From Sunxiuqinia sp963678245 (GTDB lineage Bacteria; Bacteroidota; Bacteroidia; Bacteroidales; Prolixibacteraceae), in contig OZ223308.1 in NCBI GenBank assembly GCA_965140765.1, positions 992,001-1,056,000 on the forward strand: DNA of 64,000 nucleotides. The letters are read 5' to 3'. Positions 16,831 through 24,882 of the stretch are shown here, piece by piece. The notes under the pieces are model-generated. The model was not told where the DNA came from and ran no database searches. It worked only from the letters and a program-made list of their open reading frames with translations. The stretch's first letter is position 1; each line of letters starts with the position of its first letter. A program made the translations under genes and the position numbers.

Positions 16831-19079
16831 GCGTTTTTATTTCCTGCAATTTCTATCGCTTTCTCCAAAATTTCATCCTTATCATTTTTTATGCCTTCCA
16901 TTGTTCTTTTAACCGGATAGTCAGGAGGAAACCCGATAAGATGGTGTTGGCTGCCATCATGTTTTAGTACCTTCATTCCAGTCCACATAACGTTGTAACC
17001 ACAAGGTAAATTAATCCAATTTACATTACCATTGCATCCTGCTGTTTGTTCACCAACAGTGGTTGCTAAATTATAATGATTGATTATTCCCATACTCGTT
17101 TCACCACTACTTACAACACAAGGCGCAGTTATAATAATACTTTTCGAAGTAAATCTAGGTAACTTTGGTTGTAAAGACCAATTGGTTTTATTATATGTTA
17201 TTTGTTTACGGTTAGGATAAACAGTCTGAGGAATATTCCACCATGCAGAATTTACTGTCGTATCAATCAAATGAGGAATCAACTCAATCAAGCTTAAGTT
17301 TCCGCCCCAGCGATAGTCATAAATTACACTTTTTGCTTTTGCTAATTTTTCTAAATGCTTAGTGAAAATTGCAGAGGTGCAATTCCTTAGATTTACGTAA
17401 AAAATGTCAGGTTCAAGCTCTTTAATATCAATTGATTTATATAGAAAATTGTTTATTGGATTGAAGAACATATTTTTACAACGGCTGTTGTTTTGAACAT
17501 CGAATGACAATTTTTTTCCATCTCTTTCTATCAAAACGTTAATAATCTCTGAATGGAATTTACTTCCGAATACATTTAGCGAACGGTATTGTCTTATCTG
17601 TGGCGAACCGGAGATTTGTTTTTCCATTTCCTCCTGAACTTTTCCGGATTCAACTCCATTTACTTTTCTTATAATGTCTCCGATTTTTAATTGTGGGTCG
17701 TTTGATGCAGTTATAACTATATTTTGCCCAATTAATTCTGTCCTGATTGGTAAATGATACAGTCTTTCACCATATACAACGCCATGTCCATCTTCCAATT
17801 TTGCAACCATTTTACTAAGCGTTTTGGTGAAGTCTGCTTTATCATTATTTGAATATGTTTCTTCTAACGTTTCAGAAAAAGCCTTTTCCCAATTAGTTTC
17901 AATTACATCAAAATACGGGTAAAAATGTTGAAACACATTCCATGCAATTACAACACTTGCCAAGTCTATTTGTGAACTAAAACTGTATAGAGTATTTATA
18001 TCAGCAATTTCTTTTTTTAATTCATTAATGAGTTTTTCGTTGGTCTTTGGATAGGTGTTACCATTTATTTGATGAAGTGCTAATGGAACTACACAGTAGA
18101 GATTGCTTCCAATAGGCTCGTAAGTATATTCTCCAAATTTGGGAACATTTTCAAACTGGCTTCCTGTATATTCAGCTTTTAATGCATACGTTCCTGAGTG
18201 TGTCTCATCTTGGCTTAACTCAATTTTGTGCCCATTTTCAATAAATTGCCAACTATTAATATTAAAATCAATTTTACCGGTTTCGAACCCCAAATTTACA
18301 TAGTCTTTTGACTCCCATTTTTGTCCATTTTTCACTGAAATTGTAAAATTATCTGCCAGTAATGAAATGTCATTTTTTAATGCACCTCCGAAATGAATGT
18401 ACTCTGCATTATTATCACTTCTGCTAATAATTTCATATTTCTTCCATTCAGATGAAGTAATATTCACCGTATTTTTTTCAAGTAGTTTAGTAAAAGAGGT
18501 TGGAGTTTCACTCTTTGCCATTGGAAATAAAAATAACGAGGCTTCTCCTTTTGAATCAGAAGTTTCTATTTTAAAGTATCCTGTTAACTTTATTTCTTTT
18601 CCCCGAAAATCTGAGATATCAATTATTGATTTACTAAAAAAGGAATAAAAATTATTAGCTAGTTTATCGGTGCGAATGCTTTTATAAATGTTACTTTTTT
18701 CTCCAAGGTAAACTCCATAATGCTGCCAGGAAACAATCTTGTTGTTTAAAGTGTCAGGCGGCACGAGTGAATGTAAATCAACCGGTGATTTGATTTCTCC
18801 GACCGAAATTTGAAGTCCTTGAACAATAGGTGAAAAAAGATGAAATAATGTGTCTCTCAGTTCTGCATCAGATTTAATATTTTCTACTTTTTGAACTCCA
18901 AGGATTGCGAATTTTTCCCAGTCAACCTTTTGCACTTCATCACTTGGGTGAAACCAACGCGCATAACCATATAGTTTCCCGAAAGTTTTAATATTTTGAA
19001 CGTTCCTTGTTTCTTTTTGACAGCTTAAAAGCATTAATATGCTGATGCAAAAAACTAAATATTTATTGATTGTTTTCAT
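16824..19079 (-). CDS. S41-family peptidase lipoprotein with PDZ domain (cassette gene)
   Basis: 751 residues, starting with a lipoprotein signal (YLVFCISILMLLSCQ). An N-terminal region of about 350 residues shows beta-sandwich character (FKIETSDSKGEASLFLFP, NFTISVKNGQKWESKDYVNL). It is followed by a helical segment, a PDZ-like GDIIRKVNGVESGKVQEEME, and an S41 core with the nucleophile block IITAPCVVSSGETSMGI and GEQTAGCNGNVNWINLP. It is probably an envelope-bound protease. The stop codon lies inside attC 1. It is the sole gene of a 2.4-kb cassette running from the GCCCCCCTAAC core at 19090-19100 to the AGGGGGC core at 16825-16831. Confidence 0.85.
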   Translation of the reverse strand: MKTINKYLVFCISILMLLSCQKETRNVQNIKTFGKLYGYARWFHPSDEVQKVDWEKFAILGVQKVENIKSDAELRDTLFHLFSPIVQGLQISVGEIKSPVDLHSLVPPDTLNNKIVSWQHYGVYLGEKSNIYKSIRTDKLANNFYSFFSKSIIDISDFRGKEIKLTGYFKIETSDSKGEASLFLFPMAKSETPTSFTKLLEKNTVNITSSEWKKYEIISRSDNNAEYIHFGGALKNDISLLADNFTISVKNGQKWESKDYVNLGFETGKIDFNINSWQFIENGHKIELSQDETHSGTYALKAEYTGSQFENVPKFGEYTYEPIGSNLYCVVPLALHQINGNTYPKTNEKLINELKKEIADINTLYSFSSQIDLASVVIAWNVFQHFYPYFDVIETNWEKAFSETLEETYSNNDKADFTKTLSKMVAKLEDGHGVVYGERLYHLPIRTELIGQNIVITASNDPQLKIGDIIRKVNGVESGKVQEEMEKQISGSPQIRQYRSLNVFGSKFHSEIINVLIERDGKKLSFDVQNNSRCKNMFFNPINNFLYKSIDIKELEPDIFYVNLRNCTSAIFTKHLEKLAKAKSVIYDYRWGGNLSLIELIPHLIDTTVNSAWWNIPQTVYPNRKQITYNKTNWSLQPKLPRFTSKSIIITAPCVVSSGETSMGIINHYNLATTVGEQTAGCNGNVNWINLPCGYNVMWTGMKVLKHDGSQHHLIGFPPDYPVKRTMEGIKNDKDEILEKAIEIAGNKNAP

Positions 19080-19093
19080 CTTTTTAAATGCCC

Positions 19094-19204
19094 CCCTAAC
19101 GGTTTCGGTTTTGAGTAGTTGCGTGGTTTGGCTCTTAATTTAGCAAGTATACACCATGCTGAAAATCAGCAAGAACAAGCAATTACTTATAATCATTGTT
19201 GTGC
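19094..19204 (-). repeat. attC site 2 (3' end of the ATPase/lipoprotein cassette)
   Basis: Ends CCCTAAC (19094-19100) and GTTGTGC (19198-19204). Arms GAGTAGTTGC and GCAATTACTT pair. The interior GCTGAAAATCAGC is a small hairpin shared with site 3, a second attC family within this array. Confidence 0.7.
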
Positions 19205-19786
19205 GTTCGTATTTTTAATTCTATTTTGTTCGATAAATTCCAAAACAAAACGGGCTCTTTCACTTATAGGTTTTTTGGGTATTTCGATAATTTTATAATC
19301 ATAACTTTTGTACGTTTCGCTCATCTTTTCAAATGTTAAAATCACTTCTTCCCAATCTTGTTTTCGCTCGTTATCGGTTTCGTAAATCTCTCGCCAAGGC
19401 GGAAGCATAAATACATTTTTATTATACCTCCAATTTTCCGCATAGGATTTCATCCTTTCACTAATTTTAGATCCAATTAGTTTTGCATAACAGATAGCAT
19501 CCAAAAATCCACGGTCAAAAAAAATCGGTTTTTCTTTATTTGTGTTATTCTCAATTTCCTCAAAACTCCTTATCGAACGGTCAAACATCATTTCTTTATA
19601 TAAGTTCTTGTTTCTCCAAGGCAAAGCTTTTCCGTTATTATTTTGCTGTTCTTTTATTAATTCACGAGCGATTTCAGGAACAATTTCATAATTTGTTTTT
19701 TTTAGCTTCTCCAATAAAGTCGTTTTTCCTACTCCTGGACCTCCTGTTATGACATAGAAATTATTATTTTCCTTCAGTTTAATCAT
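19193..19786 (-). CDS. AAA-type ATPase (cassette gene)
   Basis: 197 residues. Walker A is GGPGVGKTT at residues 15-23, and KPIFFDRGFLDAI at about 90 is the Walker-B-like D of the AAA_28/NadR-type P-loop family. PEIARELIKEQQ is the family's first helix. Relatives in that family phosphorylate small molecules or are uncharacterised, and no substrate is evident. The stop (TGA) lies inside attC 2 (ending NAQQ). Only 41 bases separate it from the lipoprotein gene upstream and no attC lies between them, so both appear to travel in one cassette or a fused one. Confidence 0.75.
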   Translation of the reverse strand: MIKLKENNNFYVITGGPGVGKTTLLEKLKKTNYEIVPEIARELIKEQQNNNGKALPWRNKNLYKEMMFDRSIRSFEEIENNTNKEKPIFFDRGFLDAICYAKLIGSKISERMKSYAENWRYNKNVFMLPPWREIYETDNERKQDWEEVILTFEKMSETYKSYDYKIIEIPKKPISERARFVLEFIEQNRIKNTNAQQ

Positions 19787-19827
19787 TGTCGATTTCGGTT
19801 CGTTTTATATGATGTAACCACTGATTT

Positions 19828-20442
19828 TTAATATTTTTCTTTTCGTTCAAGTTGGTCATTTATTGTCAAGTAATGAATTGCAATTATTAGTCTGATTTTC
19901 GGGTCTTTGACGTTATAATTTTTGTAGTTTTTTGCTAAGTCTGCAACCATTGCAGGTGAAATATCTCCCGCTATCTCAAGCGAGTTGTAATAGTTGTTGA
20001 TTACACTGTCTTGCTCGCCAAATGTCTTTAAAAACTGTACGTATTTGCCTTGACGATTTAATTGAACATGCTTTATAGTGTCATTCGAATTCCATTTTTT
20101 GGACCAGCTAATTTCCCAAATGTCATTAAAAGTCTTTTCATCGAGTTGATTATAAAGTTCCTTTTGGTCGTTGAAATTAATCGATAGTTTAAAGTTTGCT
20201 GCTTTTTCAATGTCAGAGTTTTCCAGGAAAAAGTAGGTGTACACTTTTTCCAAATTTTCTTGGTTTTTATTCTCTGTCAAACCAATACTCTTATCAAAAA
20301 AACTTTGGATTTTTGTCAAGTCATTAATTTCGGTTGAATTAAACGACTCTTTAATTGTTTCGTCATTTGACAAGTTGTTTTGTTTTTGAGTAGTGCAACT
20401 GAATGCAATAATAATGGTTAAAATAAGAAATAAATTTTTCAT
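19828..20442 (-). CDS. Lipoprotein of unknown function (cassette gene)
   Basis: 204 residues. The lipoprotein signal is FLILTIIIAFSCTTQ with Cys about residue 16. The mature part is acidic and mainly helical (KIQSFFDKSIGLTE, FNDIWEISWSKKWNSNDT, VKDPKIRLIIAIHYLTIND). I do not recognise the family. It shares a cassette with the ATPase gene. Its 5' side is attC 3, whose left arm is poorly preserved. Confidence 0.65.
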   Translation of the reverse strand: MKNLFLILTIIIAFSCTTQKQNNLSNDETIKESFNSTEINDLTKIQSFFDKSIGLTENKNQENLEKVYTYFFLENSDIEKAANFKLSINFNDQKELYNQLDEKTFNDIWEISWSKKWNSNDTIKHVQLNRQGKYVQFLKTFGEQDSVINNYYNSLEIAGDISPAMVADLAKNYKNYNVKDPKIRLIIAIHYLTINDQLERKEKY

Positions 20443-20467
20443 ATCGTTAGTTTTAAACTTGTATATA

Positions 20468-20592
20468 ATGTCCTGGTAGTGTGGTATTTGATAGGATTTG
20501 TGCTTGACTTTGCAAGTAACACCAAACTGAAAATCAGCAAGTATTTTCAGAAGCAGGCGAGAGCAAGCAATTACTTATAGCCATTGTTGTGT
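20468..20592 (-). repeat. attC site 3, degenerate (3' end of acetyltransferase cassette)
   Basis: The right half is well conserved with site 2 (ACTGAAAATCAGCAAG, AGCAATTACTTATAG, then CATTGTTGTGTG). The left half (TGTCCTGGTAGTGTGG) lacks a clear AAC core, so the site has probably lost function on that side. The right-hand core is GTTGTGT (20586-20592). Confidence 0.55.
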
Positions 20593-20603
20593 GTGCGGCT
20601 TTT

Positions 20604-21143
20604 TTATTCTGTTTTTATTTTTGAATAAATGTCCAAACTTATAAAATACCCGTTTTTAATTTCACAGTCTTTCATTGTTCCTTCGTGTTGAAAATCAAGT
20701 TTAGCCATTGCATTTTTACAATTTATGTTGTCCGATTCGACAAAGCCTTCTATTCTATGTAGTCCTAATTCATCAAATCCGTAGTTACATATTAATGGCA
20801 TAGCTTCGGTCATAATTCCTTTTCTCCAAAAGTCGGTCATTAACCAAAATCCGATTTCTGCCTTTTTATGTTCTTTACTCAAATCATTAAGTCCACCTGC
20901 ACCGTAAAAAGTTTTATTATCTAATGAACATACAGCAAACCACATTCCCGTTCCTTCTTTCTCAAGGTCGGCAAACCAATTCATTTGTTCTTTAGTCGCG
21001 TCCAAACTGTCAAAACTAACTCCGTAATGTTTAATTATGTCAGGGTGAGAAAGCCCTTTGAAAACACTTTCAATATCACTTTCAATAAATGGTCTTAATA
21101 AAAGTCTATTGCTTTTTATTTTTATGTTCTTAGAGGTATTCAT
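20604..21143 (-). CDS. GNAT N-acetyltransferase, RimJ/RimL-like (cassette gene)
   Basis: 179 residues. The N-terminal RLLLRPFIESDIESVFKGL is the RimJ/RimL-type entry strand and helix. AEIGFWLMTDFWRKGIMTEAM contains the acetyl-CoA pyrophosphate loop, and LHRIEGFVESDNINCKNAMAK is motif B. The substrate is unknown (a protein N-terminus or a small amine). Acetyltransferases are typical integron cargo. The stop lies just inside the cassette, 12 bases from the attC 3 core. Confidence 0.85.
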   Translation of the reverse strand: MNTSKNIKIKSNRLLLRPFIESDIESVFKGLSHPDIIKHYGVSFDSLDATKEQMNWFADLEKEGTGMWFAVCSLDNKTFYGAGGLNDLSKEHKKAEIGFWLMTDFWRKGIMTEAMPLICNYGFDELGLHRIEGFVESDNINCKNAMAKLDFQHEGTMKDCEIKNGYFISLDIYSKIKTE

Positions 21144-21185
21144 TATCGTTAAATTCTATTTATAGTGTTTTATTGTCAGCTGACA

Positions 21186-21325
21186 AACAGACGGTAAATT
21201 GTATGGTTAGCTGTGGTTTTCCGGGCGGTTTCCTTTCCGCATACACATCCCCTTGAGTTGGGCGGTGACGCTCAAACTGTCACTGTACCCACAGTTAACT
21301 ATAAAAAATGTTTTGTGGCATTTTT
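21186..21325 (-). repeat. attC-like site 4, degenerate
   Basis: The left arm GACGGTAAATTGTATGG resembles the conserved ACGGTCACTTGTATGTGG arm of sites 6, 8, 11 and 12. An inner inverted repeat GTTAGCTGTGG / CCACAGTTAAC (21206-21216, 21289-21299) folds the site. No good GTTRRRY core is found at the right edge, which fits an eroded site between the two acetyltransferase cassettes. Confidence 0.45.
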
Positions 21326-21337
21326 TAATTTAATCTG

Positions 21338-21856
21338 TTATAAATCTATATTTTTAATCACGAACTCACAAAAATCATCTCCGTTATCAGTTTGTCCCTC
21401 TTTTATCAAGTTCATTCCACAACTCTCTGATAATTTAATCGATGCAATATTTTGTTTAAACATCCGTGCTGTTAATTTATCTAATTTTAATTTTCTAAAT
21501 CCGTAATCAATTAACGAATTACAAATCTCAGAGCCATATCCTTTTTTCCAAAATCTATTATTGAGAATATATCCTAACTCTAGATGTTTTAAATCATGAA
21601 ATGAATTAAATAATCCAGCTTCTCCAATTATTAAATCGCTATTTTTAATCTGGACAGCGTATATTCCAAAACCGTTTTTGTAATCTTGATTTATTTTATC
21701 GTATTTCTCTTTAAGTTTTTCTTTAGTCCATCTAAAATCTGAATTTGGAATGAAAATCATATTTTGAGGATTATTATAAATCTCAAGTAGATACTCTAAA
21801 TCATTGCTATTAATTTTTCTAATCAACAGCCTTTTTGTTTCAATTATAATATCCAT
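21338..21856 (-). CDS. GNAT N-acetyltransferase (cassette gene)
   Basis: 172 residues, homologous in layout to the neighbouring acetyltransferase but only distantly similar. The entry is TKRLLIRKINSNDLEYLLEI, the acetyl-CoA loop lies in LELGYILNNRFWKKGYGSEI, and motif B is LTARMFKQNIASIKLSESCG. The target is unknown. Its 5' edge is the attC 5 core GTTGGTACC, which is not repeated at its 3' side, so this cassette has lost or exchanged its own attC. Confidence 0.82.
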   Translation of the reverse strand: MDIIIETKRLLIRKINSNDLEYLLEIYNNPQNMIFIPNSDFRWTKEKLKEKYDKINQDYKNGFGIYAVQIKNSDLIIGEAGLFNSFHDLKHLELGYILNNRFWKKGYGSEICNSLIDYGFRKLKLDKLTARMFKQNIASIKLSESCGMNLIKEGQTDNGDDFCEFVIKNIDL

Positions 21857-21944
21857 TTATCAATCCGTAAAGTAGGAGAGAGTTTAACTTAAATCTCTAA
21901 TTTTTAATCTATTTGTTTATGAAATGCTGCGAGGTTTAAATTGG

Positions 21945-22037
21945 TACCAACGGTTGGTACATGTTGTCGGGGCGGATTTCGAAGAGCAGTTGGTGTACCT
22001 CCGAACCCCACCCTGCAATATGTACTTTGTTGTGTGC
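21945..22037 (-). repeat. attC site 5 (3' end of methyltransferase cassette)
   Basis: The shortest clear site, about 93 bases. Left arm ACCAACGGTTGGTACATG, right arm TATGTACTTTGTTGTGTGC. The 3' core GTTGTGTGC (22029-22037) exactly mirrors GCACACAAC at the cassette's 5' edge (22874-22882). Confidence 0.8.
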
Positions 22038-22043
22038 AGGTTT

Positions 22044-22817
22044 TTATTTTATTCTTTTTCCAATATAAAACATATAGCCATAGTACTTTTTGTATTTGTT
22101 GTACAAATCAGCTTCATGTCGCTGGGAAGAAGCAAATTCTGCTGCTGTTTTATTACCTTTATGATTTTCTAAAAAAGAGTTTAAATTCAAAGCCTGCTTT
22201 GTATAATAATCCGTCCAAATAGCTTCTGGCAACATATATGTAGCAATCGATAAATAACCCGCATTTTGCATTTGCGCAATTTTATTCGGGATTGTATCTA
22301 TTTCTGAATATGCCTTTTGCCAAAATTCTTGAATTTCATCAGGTCGCTCGTCACGAAACCAAGTGTTTTCTGTAACGGCAATATATCCGCCTATTTTCAG
22401 AAATTTTCGCCATTCATTTAATCCACGCTCAAATCCAATATTATAAATAGAACCTTCCGACCAAATCAAATCTAATTCTTCTTCTTGAAACGGAAGATTT
22501 TTCATGTTTCCAACAATGCCTTTTACTCTGTCTTTAAGATTCTGATTTATAGAATTTTGATTAAACTTGTGAATAAAATCTTGCCACACATCAATTCCAA
22601 TAATTTCGCACGGTGTATTTTGTCCTAGTGTCATTGCTTGACCACCAGTTCCACAACCAATATCGGCAATTTTAGACTTTTCAGTAAGCCCCGTTATGAA
22701 ACTTAGTGCTTTTAGTGTCTCTTCCGTATTTCCCGGTCCTTGTCTTTCCGTATTTGAAAAATATTCATAAATAATATTTATGTCAAAATCGTGAATGGTT
22801 TGTTTTTCGTTGCTCAT
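22044..22817 (-). CDS. Class I SAM-dependent methyltransferase (cassette gene)
   Basis: 257 residues. SAM motif I is KIADIGCGTGGQAM at about 49-62, the acidic motif II is CEIIGIDVWQDFI, the post-II segment is GIVGNMKNLPFQEEELDLIWS, and GGYIAVTENTWF matches the later strand. Similar proteins of this size methylate small molecules or act on demethylated quinone- or resistance-type substrates. No specific target is visible. It is the only gene of its cassette, with perfect core matching on both sides. Confidence 0.85.
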   Translation of the reverse strand: MSNEKQTIHDFDINIIYEYFSNTERQGPGNTEETLKALSFITGLTEKSKIADIGCGTGGQAMTLGQNTPCEIIGIDVWQDFIHKFNQNSINQNLKDRVKGIVGNMKNLPFQEEELDLIWSEGSIYNIGFERGLNEWRKFLKIGGYIAVTENTWFRDERPDEIQEFWQKAYSEIDTIPNKIAQMQNAGYLSIATYMLPEAIWTDYYTKQALNLNSFLENHKGNKTAAEFASSQRHEADLYNKYKKYYGYMFYIGKRIK

Positions 22818-22873
22818 TCTTTATTTATTTCCTTTTTATAGTCTGTCAGTATGATGATTACGTATTTTAACTT

Positions 22874-23010
22874 GCACACAACGGTCACTTGTATATGGTC
22901 GGGCGGGATTTCTGGAAGAAATCGTGTCAGACCTGCAGGAAAGTGGGCGAGTGGTCTGACTTGTCAGACCGCTAAAACCCCCGCAATGCAATTTACAAAT
23001 CCTGTTGTGC
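22874..23010 (-). repeat. attC site 6 (3' end of GH8 cassette)
   Basis: Left core GCACACAAC, arm GGTCACTTGTATATGG, interior with CAGACCTGCAGG and GGTCTGACTTGTCAGACC hairpins, right core GTTGTGC (23004-23010). It is of the same family as sites 8, 11 and 12. Confidence 0.85.
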
Positions 23011-23014
23011 CCAG

Positions 23015-24514
23015 TTATTTTTTTACAATTTTTTTAGTTGTCATTCCTTTGTCTTTAATAATAATGGTGATAAAATATGCACCAGAATCTAAAAATGAAA
23101 TGTCGACAATGTCATTTTGTATCGTATCATCAATCAATATTTTTCCATTCTCATCTGTAATTCTGAAATGTTTATTCTCAATATTTTCTTCATTTTGTAT
23201 TTTGATTATTACAGATTCATTAGCAATTGTTGGGTAAACAATCACATCAATTGAATTACTAAAAGATTGCTCTGAAGTTAAAATGTCGTTATCAGGAGAC
23301 CAATAATTTCCTGAAATTACAATCATTGATAAAAGTTTTATTGTGTTGGAATAATAATCTCCATCAATTAAGTCATTATTAGAGAACAAATTTTCGTAAA
23401 GACTATTTAGCCATGTCTGATTTGAAATGTTTAGCATGGCTGCAACAGTTAAAGGCCCAACAAATGTTGCATTGTTCCAGTTGTAAATGGCTGTTCCGTT
23501 TAGATAATACCCGTTTGATATGTTGTTGACATTAGAACCGCTTGTCAAAATTAACCATGTATTTATTTTATTAATTGCGGTCTTAGCTCTTAAATCGCCA
23601 TTTAATAAATAATCAGTTCCTAAGCGCCAGGGAACACGGCAAGCATTGTAATAATAATCTCCATCATAAATATTTTCTAAATAATTAGCTACTGCCGGAC
23701 TTGGAGTTGTATTTGCATTTATAATAAAATCAGGAATTAAACCTGTTGTAGTACTATAGTTGGTTTGCATATTTTCAATTAGTGAATAGCATGTATCAAT
23801 TACATTATTCCAATTGGTATTATTTGTTGCAAATGAAAAGGATCTAAAATGATCCGTAATAAAATCTGAAGGTCTGGTTCCATAAAAATAACTTGGGTCG
23901 CTTGCATCACACCAATCACCAAGTTTAACTGTCCAGGTCGTCTGATTTATTTCATCTTGCATTATAGCATTGATGAGGTTTATTGCTTCACCTAAATAAT
24001 TGACCGTTCCGTTACTTCCCCATTGAGCATGAGCCAATAATAAACTGAAGGCTATATCAATATCGCCATCACTGGCAGCATCGTCATCTGGACTTGGAGC
24101 ATCATTGCAAGTAATTTGTTGCCAATCCATTAAGCTGTTATTGATATTGCTGGGGTGTGCTTTGTAATAGATATATAAACCATCGAAATAAGTTTGAGCA
24201 TTTGCATCATAGCCAGCAAAATAAGCAGTAATCATCATGCCATAACCGTGAGCTTCTGAAACCGTTTTTGCTCCATTTCCACTAAGAACATAATATTCAT
24301 TGGTGTTTCCACAGTCGTTTTTGAGGTATTCCTGTTTCCATTCATCATAAAATAAATGGGTATGATTATCTAATTCTGCTTGAGAGTAATTGTTTGGTTT
24401 AATGTGACTTGCTGCATAAAGCGTATGATTTGGAAATGGAAAGTTGGGTGATTGCCCTAATGAGCAAAATTCATTAATTAGGATCAGAACTAGAATGAGT
24501 GTTATTGTTTTCAT
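23015..24514 (-). CDS. Glycoside hydrolase family 8 with type IX secretion sorting domain (cassette gene)
   Basis: 499 residues. Signal peptide, then a GH8 (alpha/alpha)6 domain from about 25 to 400 with the general-acid Glu in TVSEAHGYGMM (E87) and the Asp-containing AASDGDIDIAFSLLLA (D149/D151). The Trp/Tyr-rich WQQITCNDAPSPDDDAASDG and DYYYNACRVPWRLGTDYLL blocks are typical. GH8 enzymes cleave beta-1,4 glucans, chitosan or xylan with inversion. Residues 415-499 are a Por/T9SS type A domain ending SGAYFITIIIKDKGMTTKKI, so the enzyme should be exported and released or attached at the surface. A secreted polysaccharidase of 1.5 kb is unusual integron cargo. Confidence 0.88.
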   Translation of the reverse strand: MKTITLILVLILINEFCSLGQSPNFPFPNHTLYAASHIKPNNYSQAELDNHTHLFYDEWKQEYLKNDCGNTNEYYVLSGNGAKTVSEAHGYGMMITAYFAGYDANAQTYFDGLYIYYKAHPSNINNSLMDWQQITCNDAPSPDDDAASDGDIDIAFSLLLAHAQWGSNGTVNYLGEAINLINAIMQDEINQTTWTVKLGDWCDASDPSYFYGTRPSDFITDHFRSFSFATNNTNWNNVIDTCYSLIENMQTNYSTTTGLIPDFIINANTTPSPAVANYLENIYDGDYYYNACRVPWRLGTDYLLNGDLRAKTAINKINTWLILTSGSNVNNISNGYYLNGTAIYNWNNATFVGPLTVAAMLNISNQTWLNSLYENLFSNNDLIDGDYYSNTIKLLSMIVISGNYWSPDNDILTSEQSFSNSIDVIVYPTIANESVIIKIQNEENIENKHFRITDENGKILIDDTIQNDIVDISFLDSGAYFITIIIKDKGMTTKKIVKK

Positions 24515-24540
24515 ATCTGTTACTTATTCACTCTAATTGG

Positions 24541-24734
24541 GTACAATGGATGGTGCAAGTGGAGTGCGGAGCTTTGAAACGGCAACTTGTCAAGGTTGCA
24601 CGGAGCCAAGCCGGCTTTTTATTAAACATTTTTAACACCGATAATTCGTCAAAGACGGATTGGCGGTGGTTGAAAAAAGCGGAAACGCTGGAACACCGCG
24701 CCCGCCCGCATTACATTTGCACTTCGTTAACGCC
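24541..24734 (-). repeat. attC site 7, long, with altered left core
   Basis: About 194 bases. Arm GATGGTGCAAGTGGAGTGCGG pairs with the inverse of CCGCATTACATTTGCACTTC. The right core GTTAACGCC (24726-24734) matches GCGTTAAC at the 5' edge of the next cassette. The left core reads GTACAAT, so the recombining G is mutated and GH8 cassette mobility at this side is doubtful. Confidence 0.65.
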
Positions 24735-24882
24735 TGGTTTTTATTATTTACGAACGACTTAAAAGAATCCATATCGTTTAGTCGACTATTAAATTGTAGC
24801 CAATTTTTGCAGTCAACCCGTAATAAACTCATATCTGTAAAAAATATTAATAATATTCAGAAGTATTTTAAATACCTAATCT

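Noticed and set aside
22851..23237. Plus-strand open frames running through attC sites (also near 35016-35279 and 24499-24762)
   Set aside because: They are read-through frames of the structured, GC-rich attC DNA, opposite real minus-strand genes, and their products are mutually similar only because the sites are.
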